A stretch of 10,801 bases of DNA from an uncultured Sutterella sp. (GCA_900553105.1 USCE01000030.1:1-10801), one strand, 5' to 3'. Positions 1 through 7,369 are shown, numbered from the stretch's first letter. Numbers and translations: made by a program. The notes: generated by a model from the letters alone, not told the origin.

Positions 1-98
1 GTATAAAATGGTGTAATTGATTTGTATTCTGGATTTTTTAGTTATAAATTCCGAATTTAAATGATGAAATCTCTCTTTCTCGTAACGAGAATGTGCGA

Positions 99-140
99 AA
101 AATTGCGAGAAAATTGTTGGAAAATTGCGAGAAAGGTTGG
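99..140. repeat. Two-copy tandem repeat, 22 and 20 bp
   Basis: Two adjacent near-identical units (99-120 and 121-140) both begin AAAATTGCGAGAAA and end in TTGG; the second lacks two bases. Just to the left, 77-91 is a perfect 7-1-7 palindrome (TTCTCGT A ACGAGAA). The first 160 bases are AT-rich and contain no convincing gene. The function of the repeat is unknown and it could be simple slippage. Confidence 0.6.
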
Positions 141-159
141 GAGAAAGAATTTCGTACTC

Positions 160-203
160 GTCAAAAAGACGAAAGGCTGAAAGACAATCCCTCAGCCTTT
201 CGG
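160..203 (-). terminator. Rho-independent terminator of glnA
   Basis: Read on the minus strand, 24 nt after the glnA stop, there is a perfect 11-bp stem: arms 192-202 and 170-180 (CGAAAGGCTGA and TCAGCCTTTCG) with an 11-nt loop. It is followed directly by a T-rich run (complement of the AAAAA at 164-168). This is the classical stem plus U-tract layout. It shows that the glnA transcript ends here with nothing co-transcribed downstream. Confidence 0.85.
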
Positions 204-225
204 ATCCTTCTAACGCTTTTAGCGA

Positions 226-1635
226 TTAAAGCTTGTAGTACATTTCGTATTCAATTGGTTGAACGGCCAAACGGAAGCGTTCCACTTCATGAGCTTTGAG
301 GTTAATGTAGGCTTCAAGCATATCTTCGCTAAAGACGCCCCCGCGAGTTAAGAACTCATGGTCTGCTGCCAACGCTTCCAACGCTTGATTCAAGTCGGCG
401 CACACGGTCGGAATCTTGGCGTTTTCTTCAGGCGGCAAGTCGTAGAGGTTCTTATCAGCGGCTTCACCCGGATGAATCTTATTCATGATACCGTCTAGCC
501 CTGCCATCAAGAGTGCTGAGAAAGCGAGGTAGGGGTTGGCCAACGGATCGGGGAAACGTACTTCAATTCGACGAGCTTTGTCGCTAGCCGTATGAGGAAT
601 ACGAATAGATGCCGAGCGGTTACGAGCCGAGTAAGCGAGTTTTACCGGAGCTTCGTAGCCCGGCACCAAGCGCTTATAGGAGTTCGTGCCCGGGTTCGTA
701 ATGGCGTTTAAGGCACGGGCGTGCTTGATGATGCCACCGATGTAGAAAAGGGCGGTATCGCTTAAGCCCGCATAGCCGTTACCGGCAAAGAGGTTTTGAC
801 CGTCTTTCCAGATGGATTGGTGCACGTGCATGCCCGAGCCGGCAGAAAACGACACGGGCTTAGGCATAAAGGTCGCGGTCTTACCGTAGGCTGCGGCAAC
901 GTTCCAAACCGTGTACTTCAAAATTTGCGTCCAGTCGGCGCGACGCACAAGCGTGTTGAAACGCGTACCGATTTCGCATTGACCAGCGCCCACTTCATGG
1001 TGTTGCACTTCAACAGGAACGCCTTGTTGTTCGAGCAACAGGCACATTTCCGCGCGCATATCTTGGAACGAATCAATGGGGGGCACAGGGAAGTAGCCGC
1101 CTTGATGACCTGGGCGGTGACCGAGGTTACCTTCGGGGTACTCGATGCTACTTGCCCAGCCGGCTTCGTCCGAACCCACTTTAAAGAACGTGTGCTCAGG
1201 GGCCGTGTTCCAGACGATGGAGTCAAAGATATGGAATTCGGGTTCCGGGCCGAAGAACGCAGCATCGCCAATGCCCGTACTCTTTAAGTACGCTTCAGCG
1301 CGTTTGGCAATGGAGCGTGGATCTCGATTGTAGCCTTTACCCGTGGCCGGGTCCGTTGCATCACACGTTAAAATCAACGTGCTTTCTTCGCGGAACGGAT
1401 CCATATGAGCGGTATCAGGATCGGGCATCAAAATCATGTCACTGGCCTCAATACCCTTCCAGGCTGCCATCGAGGAGCCGTCAAAGGGTTGACCTTCTTC
1501 AAACCAATCTTCCGTGACGTGAGAAGCCGGAATGCTCACATGCTGTTCTTTACCTTTGATATCGGTAAAACGCAGGTCAACGAATTTCACGTCGTTGTCT
1601 TCAATCATTTGCAAGACATTTTCGATAGAGGACAT
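226..1635 (-). CDS. glnA: Type I glutamine synthetase
   Basis: 469 residues, the normal length for proteobacterial GlnA, which makes glutamine from glutamate, ammonia and ATP as a cytoplasmic dodecamer. Visible family marks: DGSS loop (52-55), EPEFHIFD metal-site strand (Glu131, Glu133), HHEVGAGQCE (212-221), SGMHVHQS nucleotide/metal region (His270, His272), NRSASIRIP (339-347) and EVRFPDP (358-364). KNLYDLPPEE holds Tyr398, equivalent to the adenylylated Tyr of enteric GlnA, so control by GlnE is likely. The start is the ATG at 1633-1635, 7 nt after AAGGAG; the TTG one codon upstream is a frame extension only. It ends at a strong terminator. No ntrB/ntrC or amtB lies next to it and I see no clear sigma-54 box. 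An esterase gene lies upstream on the same strand, 174 bases away. Identification is very secure. Confidence 0.98.
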   Translation of the reverse strand: MSSIENVLQMIEDNDVKFVDLRFTDIKGKEQHVSIPASHVTEDWFEEGQPFDGSSMAAWKGIEASDMILMPDPDTAHMDPFREESTLILTCDATDPATGKGYNRDPRSIAKRAEAYLKSTGIGDAAFFGPEPEFHIFDSIVWNTAPEHTFFKVGSDEAGWASSIEYPEGNLGHRPGHQGGYFPVPPIDSFQDMRAEMCLLLEQQGVPVEVQHHEVGAGQCEIGTRFNTLVRRADWTQILKYTVWNVAAAYGKTATFMPKPVSFSAGSGMHVHQSIWKDGQNLFAGNGYAGLSDTALFYIGGIIKHARALNAITNPGTNSYKRLVPGYEAPVKLAYSARNRSASIRIPHTASDKARRIEVRFPDPLANPYLAFSALLMAGLDGIMNKIHPGEAADKNLYDLPPEENAKIPTVCADLNQALEALAADHEFLTRGGVFSEDMLEAYINLKAHEVERFRLAVQPIEYEMYYKL

Positions 1636-1677
1636 CAAATAGCTCCTTTCAAGCAGTCCTTTTAAAGAGACTCATTC

Positions 1678-1683
1678 ATTGTA
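1678..1683 (-). promoter_or_regulatory. Candidate -10 box for glnA
   Basis: On the minus strand TACAAT lies about 42 nt upstream of the glnA ATG. An ATTCAC element sits 16 nt further upstream, a poor -35. No GG-N10-GC sigma-54 pattern was found in 1636-1809, so NtrC-type control is not supported by eye. Weak call. Confidence 0.3.
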
Positions 1684-1748
1684 CTTTCTTTATTGAAATG
1701 TGAATGCTTATCAACAAAAAAAATCGTCTTCCAGTACAGAAATTTTCT

Positions 1749-1760
1749 TAACGCTAACGC
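1749..1760. repeat. Tandem TAACGC hexamer, two copies
   Basis: TAACGC occurs twice back to back in the esterase-glnA gap, about 115-125 nt upstream of glnA. It could be a half-site pair for a regulator, but two copies of a hexamer are weak evidence. Confidence 0.25.
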
Positions 1761-1774
1761 ATTAGAGGCAAAGG

Positions 1775-1805
1775 AAAAAAATACTTTTGCAGAAATTTGG
1801 CAAAA
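1775..1805 (-). terminator. Weak terminator-like hairpin after the esterase gene
   Basis: Read on the minus strand, just past the esterase stop, TTTTGC and GCAAAA (1800-1805 and 1785-1790) can pair around a 9-nt loop. A run of seven T follows (complement of A1775-1781). The stem is AT-rich and short, so efficiency is doubtful; read-through into glnA is possible. Confidence 0.4.
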
Positions 1806-1809
1806 ATTA

Positions 1810-2796
1810 TTATTTTGACGATTTTTTCAGATTTTCTTCAAACCAATTGACCACATGGGCAATGACAGGTTCTTGGTACCACGACAAATCACCGTGACCG
1901 GCACCTTTGACGATGACAAGATCTGCGCGATTGCCTTTGGCTTTCAGTGCTTCGTAGAGTTGACGGCTCTGTATGGGTGATACGAGTGTGTCGTGACTGC
2001 CGTGCATGATCAAAAAGGGAGGCATGTCGTTTTTAATGTGACCAAGAGGACTGGCCGCAAGTGCCTTATCGCGATCAGACAAGATGCTTTGTCCGGCGAA
2101 TTGGCCAAAGGCAGGGCCGTGAACTAAAAGTGCCTCGGTAACAGCCGGCGAAGCATGAACATTTTCAATGGCTTCGCTGTAACCTTCGCCGACATTTAAA
2201 AGATTGCTGATGCCGTAGATCGTGACGGCGGCTTGAACGTCGGACGAGACATGGAGATTATCTCCTACGTCAAAGGCTGTTTCGCCATTGGTGGTTGCGA
2301 CCATTTGGCTTAGATAGCCTCCGGCCGATGCGCCGATAACGCCGATACGAGTGGCATCAATACCAAATTCTTTGGCGTGCGCTCTTAGGTATCGAACGGC
2401 TGATTTGCCGTCTTGCACCAGGGCAGGAAACCGATCCGGTACGGTTCGATACTCAGCAGAGGCTACAACAAATCCAGCTTTGGCAAGCGCCATTCGCATT
2501 TCAACACAACGATCACGATTAGCGCTCGTAAAGCCCCCTCCGGGATAAAACACAATGGCAGGCTTCAGAGTATCGGTTTTCGGGATGAAAAGCGTCATTT
2601 TCAATGACCTGACACCAGTCCGGGAGGTGACTTGGGAGTAGATGATGTCGCTATAGACATCGATTTGACCTTCTGTGACCCTCACTTCTAAAAGTTGCGC
2701 ACCCGGTGTTGAAGTAATGTCGGGCACTGGGACTTCAGCCCAAGCGTTGGATGCAAGGCAGGTGGAGACTAAAGTGGCAACAAGAAGCTTTTGCAT
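1810..2796 (-). CDS. Secreted alpha/beta-hydrolase, esterase type
   Basis: 328 residues. It starts with a Sec signal peptide (MQKLL, hydrophobic core, cleavage after SNAWA, about residue 20), so the enzyme should act in the periplasm or outside. The alpha/beta-hydrolase marks are in order: oxyanion loop YPGGGF (84-89), nucleophile elbow GASAGG (155-160, Ser157), acid HGSHDT (Asp269) and GAGHGD (His301). The family is the acetyl-esterase / feruloyl-esterase-like group; the substrate cannot be read from sequence. The frame is open up to 2913, but the ATG at 2796 has AGGA 8 nt upstream, begins the signal peptide, and lies downstream of a TATAAT box inside the longer frame. It is divergent from the TRAP operon, sharing a 188-base intergenic region. 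A role in releasing an acid taken up by that transporter is inference. Confidence 0.88.
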   Translation of the reverse strand: MQKLLVATLVSTCLASNAWAEVPVPDITSTPGAQLLEVRVTEGQIDVYSDIIYSQVTSRTGVRSLKMTLFIPKTDTLKPAIVFYPGGGFTSANRDRCVEMRMALAKAGFVVASAEYRTVPDRFPALVQDGKSAVRYLRAHAKEFGIDATRIGVIGASAGGYLSQMVATTNGETAFDVGDNLHVSSDVQAAVTIYGISNLLNVGEGYSEAIENVHASPAVTEALLVHGPAFGQFAGQSILSDRDKALAASPLGHIKNDMPPFLIMHGSHDTLVSPIQSRQLYEALKAKGNRADLVIVKGAGHGDLSWYQEPVIAHVVNWFEENLKKSSK

Positions 2797-2842
2797 ATGC
2801 ATAATCCTACTGAAAAAGGCTAACTTATTTAGGGTTTGATCC

Positions 2843-2848
2843 ATTATA
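2843..2848 (-). promoter_or_regulatory. -10 box for the esterase gene
   Basis: A perfect TATAAT on the minus strand lies about 46 nt upstream of the chosen esterase start. No good -35 hexamer is found 16-18 nt upstream of it. Its place inside the longest open frame argues that the frame's first 39 codons are not translated. Confidence 0.5.
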
Positions 2849-2918
2849 GAGAAGCACCTCAAGCCTGCGAGAGTTCGCTTCGGTATACTTAGTAAATCGT
2901 TGCAATGAGGCACATTCT

Positions 2919-2941
2919 CTTAAGTCTTAAATCGACTTGAG
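2919..2941. promoter_or_regulatory. Inverted repeat in the divergent esterase/dctP region
   Basis: CTTAAGTC and GACTTGAG form an 8-bp inverted repeat (one T-G pair) around a 7-base spacer, about 44 nt upstream of dctP. Size and place suit an operator for a regulator of the TRAP operon, but no regulator gene is in view. A TATACT hexamer at 2884-2889 on the plus strand could be a -10 for dctP, with no good -35. Confidence 0.35.
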
Positions 2942-2984
2942 CGAACGTTTTTCGTATTTTTCTTTTCTTTAGGGATCGGTCACT

Positions 2985-3983
2985 ATGTCGCGTGGATTTG
3001 CTAAAACGGTTCTTGCAAGCGCTTGCGCTTGCGTTTTATCGATGACTTTTGCCCAAGGAGCTTATGCTGCGCAAACGCTTCGTTTGGCGCACACCGCTGC
3101 TACGAGCCACGCTCACCATGAAGCGGCAACGCTTTTTGCCAAAAACGTGACCGAGCGCACCAAGGGTGAAGTGAAAGTTGAAGTTTACCCTTCGGGGGAA
3201 TTAGGCGATCAACCCGCGCTTGCCGAACAAGTGACGATGATGGCGCTGGACATGGCCGTAGTCTCTTTAGGCAATATGGCCATGTATAGTAAAAAGCTCA
3301 ACGCCATGACGGCGCCTTTTTTATTCGCGGACTACGACCAAGCTCATAAAACGATTGACAATTTTGTCATGGGGTGGATGAACGAGGGCTTAAAAGCGCA
3401 CGACAGTCTCGGTCTTTCGATGTTTGACTACGGGTTCCGCCAAACCACGACAAAAGGCGTGCCGATTAATTCGGCCGAAGACTTAAAGGGGTTAAAGATT
3501 CGCGTGCCGCCTGCTACGGGGCTTTTGGCAGCCTTTGACGCCGTGGGCGCCAACACTCAAAAGATTGCCTACTCCGAGCTTTACACGTCATTAAAGCAAG
3601 GCGTTGTTGTGGGACAAGAAAATCCAGTTTTCACGATTTTGGCCGATTCGCTTTACGAAACGCAAGACGAATTAGCGATGACTAACCACTATTTTGATTG
3701 CCAAGTGCTACTCATCAATAAGACGGTGTTTGAGGGCTTAACCGATGAGCAACAAGCCATTATTAAGGAAGAAGCCGTCAAAGCGCAAAACTTAACACGT
3801 GAGCGCATTAGCCAAGGCGAAGCCGCCGTGGTGGAAGAATTAAAGAAGCACGGGATGCATGTGACGTATCCGGCTCGCGACTCGTTTGTGAAGAAAATGG
3901 CTCCGGCCTACGAAAAAGTGGCAGAGTTAGCCGGCAAAGACGCAATGGATGAGTTGTTGGCAGCGGTCAAAGCCGCTCAATAG
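2985..3983 (+). CDS. dctP: TRAP transporter substrate-binding protein (DctP family)
   Basis: 332 residues, normal for the DctP family of periplasmic binding proteins that hand an organic acid to a TRAP permease. A signal peptide ends at AYA (28) before AQTLRLAH. Family marks: YPSGELGD (68-75), FDYGFRQTT (147-155), LKGLKIRVP (167-175) containing the Arg usually used to grip the ligand carboxylate (Arg173), and GQENP (210-214). The ligand class is most likely a carboxylate; the exact compound cannot be told. The start ATG follows AGGGA by 9 nt. It is the first gene of the operon, 41 bases before dctM, and ends in TAG. That stop shows UAG normally terminates translation in this genome, which matters for the stop inside dctM. 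Confidence 0.95.
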   Translation: MSRGFAKTVLASACACVLSMTFAQGAYAAQTLRLAHTAATSHAHHEAATLFAKNVTERTKGEVKVEVYPSGELGDQPALAEQVTMMALDMAVVSLGNMAMYSKKLNAMTAPFLFADYDQAHKTIDNFVMGWMNEGLKAHDSLGLSMFDYGFRQTTTKGVPINSAEDLKGLKIRVPPATGLLAAFDAVGANTQKIAYSELYTSLKQGVVVGQENPVFTILADSLYETQDELAMTNHYFDCQVLLINKTVFEGLTDEQQAIIKEEAVKAQNLTRERISQGEAAVVEELKKHGMHVTYPARDSFVKKMAPAYEKVAELAGKDAMDELLAAVKAAQ

Positions 3984-4024
3984 TCTTTTGCATTGTCCAT
4001 AATTTTGCGGGAGAGCCGTCAACC

Positions 4025-5311
4025 ATGGTCATGTTTGGCATTTTTGCGGGCGTGTTGGTGTTATTGCTCTTAGGCGTCACCACGGCCGTTACCATGGGTT
4101 TCGCGTCCATTGCTACATACTTGATGGCCGGAGGCGATTTTGCAAGGCTCTTTTTGGTGCCGCAGCGCATGTTTGCTCAAGTCTCGGGCATTACGCTCAT
4201 GAGTATTCCGTTTTTCCTTTTGATGGGAAATCTCATGAGCGTGGGCGGCATCAGTCGATCGCTTTTCGGATTCGGTCGTGTGTGCCTCGGACATTTATCG
4301 GGTGGGCTATCTAATGCGGCGATTGTTGCTTGTATTGTGATGGCTGCTATGTCAGGATCGGCTGCGGCGTGTGCGGCAGGTATCGGCATGATTGCTATTG
4401 CTGAGATGACTCGCTCGGGGTATGACCGAGCATTCAGTTGTGCAACGATTGCTGCCGGAGGCGCCTTAGGGCCCATCATCCCGCCATCGATTACCTTGAT
4501 CCTTTACGCAGGTCTCACCCAAACAAGTGTCAATGCGCTTTTTGCGGCCGGTGCCTTACCGGGCATTCTCTTAGGGCTCGGCTTCATGATTTGGTCTTCT
4601 TACGTTTGTCGCAGGCGCGGCTTTGAGAAAACGCCTCGAGCCACGGCGGCACAACGTTGGGTCGCCTTTAAAGAAGCTTTTTGGTCACTACTGACGCCTG
4701 TGATTGTGATCGGCGGCATGTTTGCCGGGCTTTTTACGGCAACAGAAGCTGCAGCTGTGGCCTCTTTTTACGTTGCCGTGTTGGGCTTTTTTGTCACCAA
4801 GACCTTGCATCTGAAGGACATTCCCGACATTTTGTGGAATACTGTTTAGCAAACTGCCAAAGTGATGTTTGTGATTGCTACAGCAGGCTTTTTCCAATAC
4901 GTGTTGCTCTACACTCGTATTCCTCAACAAACGATTGCTTTTGTCTCAGGCACCTTTACCTCCATGGCTCTCGTCTTACTAATCATCATTGCCATTTTGG
5001 TGATTATGGGCTGCTTTATGGAAGGTACGGCGATTTTGTTAATCACGGTGCCAATTTTTGTTCCGATCGCCAAGAGTTTCGGCTATGACGTCATCCAACT
5101 CGGTATTGTCATGTGTATTGCTTTAGCAGTAGGCGTTTTAACGCCACCCGTGGGGTTAAATCTCTATGTAATGGCCTCCATTACAGGCGAAAAGGTGATG
5201 GCCATTGCAAAAGAAAGCGTGGGGTATGTTTTAATCATGATCGCCATGGCCGCGGCCACGGCTTTTATCCCCGAGCTCTCGCTATTGATGGCCGGTTGGG
5301 TGCAGCCATAA
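4025..5311 (+). pseudogene. dctM: TRAP large permease (DctM) interrupted by an in-frame TAG
   Basis: The 428 codons before the TAA stop are the usual DctM length, but codon 275 is TAG (4847-4849). The frame is unchanged on both sides: residues 1-274, then the stop, then QTAKVMFVIATAG onward to TAA. DctM marks are intact in both halves: MSIPFFLLMGNLM, MSGSAAACAAGIG, GPIIPPSI (149-156) and TATEAAA in the first; MEGTAILLITVPIF and TPPVGLNLYV in the second. DctM is the many-helix sodium-coupled channel subunit. The break falls in a polar stretch between helices where homologues usually have Lys or Arg, so AAG to TAG is a plausible single change. An in-frame GTG (4862) and ATG (4865) follow but have no Shine-Dalgarno. 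GGGAG lies 11 nt before the ATG at 4025. It could be a recent null mutation, a base error, or read-through. Confidence 0.85.
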
Positions 5312-5330
5312 AATAATGGGAGGCACTGTG

Positions 5331-5831
5331 ATGAACGTTCTGACAATTCTCCGCATAGCCGACCGTTGGGTCAGTCGTTTTGCCCGAACGGTCTCGGTTT
5401 TATGTCTGGCGGCCATCGTTGTCATGTTTTTGCTAAACGTCTTTGTGCGTTTTGTGCCGATTTACAACTTCACGCAGACCGATGACTGGATTCAGATTTG
5501 TTTGATTTGGATGATTTTTTTGGGAGCACAGGAACTAGTAAGAACAAGAAATCACTTCGTGGTGGAAGTGCTCACCGAAAGATTGTCCGGACGCTTGGAG
5601 CAAATTTGCCGCATTCTCGTTTGTTTGATTGAACTGACGACCTACATCATTATTTTCTATTATGGCGTTGAATGGGTGATGCGTGCTCAAGCCTATATGC
5701 AATCAATTCCTTGGATGCAGGTCAAAGTGGCCTATGCGGCCATTCCGTTAAGTGCCTTTTTTATGACGCTTTATGCTCTGCGAGACCTATACTTGAGCAT
5801 TATTAATCGCTACGACGAAATTAAACTCTAA
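5331..5831 (+). CDS. dctQ: TRAP small permease (DctQ)
   Basis: 166 residues with four hydrophobic segments (about 20-41, 53-70, 92-112, 132-152), the DctQ pattern. WIQICLIWMIFLGAQELVRTRNHFVVEV (53-80) is the typical second-helix signature of the family. DctQ pairs with DctM in the inner membrane. The ATG at 5331 has GGGAGG 7 nt upstream; the in-frame ATG at 5316 overlaps that ribosome site and is rejected. It lies 19 bases after dctM. The order P-M-Q differs from the more common P-Q-M. The gene itself is intact although its partner dctM carries a stop, which favours a very recent or false lesion. It ends 2 bases before the next gene. Confidence 0.9.
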   Translation: MNVLTILRIADRWVSRFARTVSVLCLAAIVVMFLLNVFVRFVPIYNFTQTDDWIQICLIWMIFLGAQELVRTRNHFVVEVLTERLSGRLEQICRILVCLIELTTYIIIFYYGVEWVMRAQAYMQSIPWMQVKVAYAAIPLSAFFMTLYALRDLYLSIINRYDEIKL

Positions 5832-5833
5832 AT

Positions 5834-6703
5834 ATGTCTTCACAGTATTTGATTTCTGCCAAAGAGTACTATTTAAGCATTGATGTGGTGGATGCTTTTG
5901 CTCATTTTTTAGCCGATTATTTATCCACTCGCGTTTTTGACTCACCTTATTTGACAGAAAACCTTCGTCCCAAGACTCATTATTGCTTTGTCAGTATTCA
6001 AGATGCCTATGAGCAATTTATGATGGAGCAAAAAAATATTGATCTTGAGGCTAGGGCCGATCAGTACCGGGAGCCCATCCGTGAAGCATTTCTTGTTCAC
6101 GACGATGAAAGACTCTACGAGCTTATTAACGCGCTTTATGACGAAAGACTTCAGAAACGCAACAACGAGTGGCTTTTGGGAGTGGATCTGAGCGTGAGTG
6201 ACCTCATTGGTTACGGCTACGAACAATTCAAAAGTGAAAGCCCTGACTATCGTCTCTTTGGTGTAAAGCACGGTCCTCGAATGACTTCGAACCTCTCGCG
6301 AATTTACAGTCTTCTGATAGATGATTTTCTGACTTACGAAAGTCGAGTGGTGGCAACACTGTGCTATTTCGTGCGGGAATTTTGCTTAGAAAAGGGTATT
6401 AAGCTGCCCGCTGAGTTGCAGTTTTATCGTCTGCAAGGCTGGGGCAAGGACAAAAAGGTCAACGAGCGCAACGCCTCCTGGGGCGACAATATTTTCCCAT
6501 CACTTGATGCTGTGAAAAAGCAACCCAAACGAGAAAGCGAATTTGCCAAAAGCAATTCCTTAGCCTCTTGGGTTTGTATGCGTGCAATCGAGATCGCTTT
6601 AGAGCGCCCAGAGGGACAGTGGTTAAAAGGCGATCGGCCGCTTAGAAAACTGCAAGCCGCCTTTTTCATGATGGGAGCAAGGCTGCCGAGCTACCAAGAC
6701 TAA
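5834..6703 (+). CDS. Hypothetical protein, last gene of the TRAP operon
   Basis: 289 residues that I do not recognise. There is no signal peptide and no membrane helix, so it is probably cytoplasmic. It is rich in Tyr, Asp, Glu and Arg. The N-terminal half looks helical (LYELINALYDERLQKRNNEWLL, 94-115). The C-terminal part has a basic, Trp/Gly-bearing stretch LQGWGKDKKVNERNASWGDN (200-219) and ends with GDRPLRKLQAAFFMMGARLP (266-285). The start lies only 2 nt after the dctQ stop and has no visible Shine-Dalgarno, so translation is probably coupled to dctQ. The place in the operon suggests a link with the imported acid or its control, but no domain seen here supports a particular enzyme. Codon use resembles its neighbours. 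Confidence 0.8.
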   Translation: MSSQYLISAKEYYLSIDVVDAFAHFLADYLSTRVFDSPYLTENLRPKTHYCFVSIQDAYEQFMMEQKNIDLEARADQYREPIREAFLVHDDERLYELINALYDERLQKRNNEWLLGVDLSVSDLIGYGYEQFKSESPDYRLFGVKHGPRMTSNLSRIYSLLIDDFLTYESRVVATLCYFVREFCLEKGIKLPAELQFYRLQGWGKDKKVNERNASWGDNIFPSLDAVKKQPKRESEFAKSNSLASWVCMRAIEIALERPEGQWLKGDRPLRKLQAAFFMMGARLPSYQD

Positions 6704-6744
6704 GTGCCTGCTTGAACTCTTTAAACCACGAGACCGCTCTGTTT

Positions 6745-6791
6745 ATAGGCAAAAAATCCTATGCCTCTGGCATTTGACCGATTTTGCCTAT
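6745..6791 (+). terminator. Nested inverted repeat after the TRAP operon
   Basis: Outer arms ATAGGCAAAA(AA)TC (6745-6758) and GATTTTGCCTAT (6780-6791) pair with a two-base bulge. Inside, ATGCC-TCT-GGCAT (6761-6773) makes a second small hairpin. It lies 42 nt after the last operon gene, a normal place for a terminator, but no T-run follows, so its type is uncertain. Confidence 0.45.
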
Positions 6792-6820
6792 TGACACGAG
6801 AAGGCCTCTCATAAGACAAT
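6791..6820 (+). promoter_or_regulatory. Candidate promoter TTGACA-N18-GACAAT
   Basis: A perfect -35 hexamer (6791-6796) is followed after 18 nt by GACAAT (6815-6820, four of six matches). It would give a leader of nearly 600 nt before the first yjiH-like gene. The -35 overlaps the right arm of the hairpin before it. Weak call. Confidence 0.25.
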
Positions 6821-7050
6821 TTTCTCTAAGATTCATTTTCTATAGGCGCATGCGTCATGTTCGATGTCTGTTTTTCGAACAATTCGCTTCTTACAAGCCC
6901 GGCTCAAACGGCAGGCGGCGCTTGCGCGCACACTTTCCAATCCCGCATTTGCAACACGCAACGATGGCGTCTGTGGTGACAGTTCGCTAGGGTCGCGTTG
7001 CGCCGCTTGACACGTTTTATCTTTTGATTCATTGCGCATCAGGCCCGAAG

Positions 7051-7085
7051 AATCGGTTTGTCAACTGTATTTTCGATAACCGATT
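7051..7085. promoter_or_regulatory. Perfect 8-bp inverted repeat, AATCGGTT/AACCGATT
   Basis: Arms 7051-7058 and 7078-7085 match perfectly around a 19-base spacer that contains AACTGTATT, a 9-mer also found in the second leader (9122-9130). It could be an operator or an RNA stem. Confidence 0.4.
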
Positions 7086-7178
7086 TGCACAAGCGGTCTG
7101 AGCCGACAGTCAAAAGAGTTTTTCCCATCTTTTTACTTTTCAGACCGTCACACTAAACCCGATGTCTGAGAAGCAGCA

Positions 7179-7349
7179 ATGTCAACGTATCAAGTACAAA
7201 CGTTCAAAGTCAACCCCGCCATGGGCAGCATGCAAGTGCAACGCCTTTGTTACGTGCAGGGGTTTGACACGATCGAGAGCACGATCTTTCAAGGTACCCG
7301 TTTGGCTCGAGCATTTTGTTTTGTGGGTCCGGTGACGCATTGGCGATAG
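7179..7349 (+). CDS. Possible small ORF, 56 aa, before the first yjiH-like gene
   Basis: ATG at 7179, TAG at 7347-7349. The product begins MSTYQVQTFKVNPAMGSMQV and ends CFVGPVTHWR. Codon choice (CAA for Gln, ACG for Thr) resembles the neighbours, and a purine-rich GAGAAG lies upstream. It has no signal peptide or membrane helix and matches nothing I know. Its stop runs into the hairpin at 7341-7369, a layout reminiscent of a leader peptide before an attenuator. Against it: the matching part of the second leader has no equivalent frame. It could equally be non-coding leader. Confidence 0.3.
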   Translation: MSTYQVQTFKVNPAMGSMQVQRLCYVQGFDTIESTIFQGTRLARAFCFVGPVTHWR

Positions 7350-7369
7350 CCGCGCACGGCTGACGGCCA
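7341..7369 (+). promoter_or_regulatory. Hairpin about 43 nt before the first yjiH-like start
   Basis: AGCCG (7348-7352) pairs with CGGCT (7357-7361) around CGCA, and TGGC (7341-7344) with GCCA (7366-7369) outside it. A pyrimidine-rich stretch ending in six T (7395-7400) follows, just before the AGGA of the gene. It could be an attenuator or a stabilising stem. Confidence 0.35.

Noticed and set aside
93..299. 68-codon plus-strand frame across the glnA terminator
   Set aside because: It crosses the terminator hairpin and the antisense end of glnA; its first part is the tandem repeat translated, and it has no Shine-Dalgarno.
796..1287. 163-codon plus-strand frame opposite glnA
   Set aside because: It lies wholly antisense to a highly conserved enzyme gene; its composition is that of a shadow frame.
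2797..2913. N-terminal extension of the esterase frame
   Set aside because: It would bury the signal peptide 39 residues inside the protein, has no good ribosome site, and contains the TATAAT promoter element.
4847..4849. Pyrrolysine or other programmed recoding at the dctM TAG
   Set aside because: No known DctM uses a recoded residue, no downstream recoding structure is evident, and TAG serves as an ordinary stop in neighbouring genes. Kept only as a remote option.
6784..6990. 68-codon frame starting with TTG after the TRAP operon
   Set aside because: It begins inside a hairpin arm, has no ribosome site, and gives an Arg/His-rich random product.
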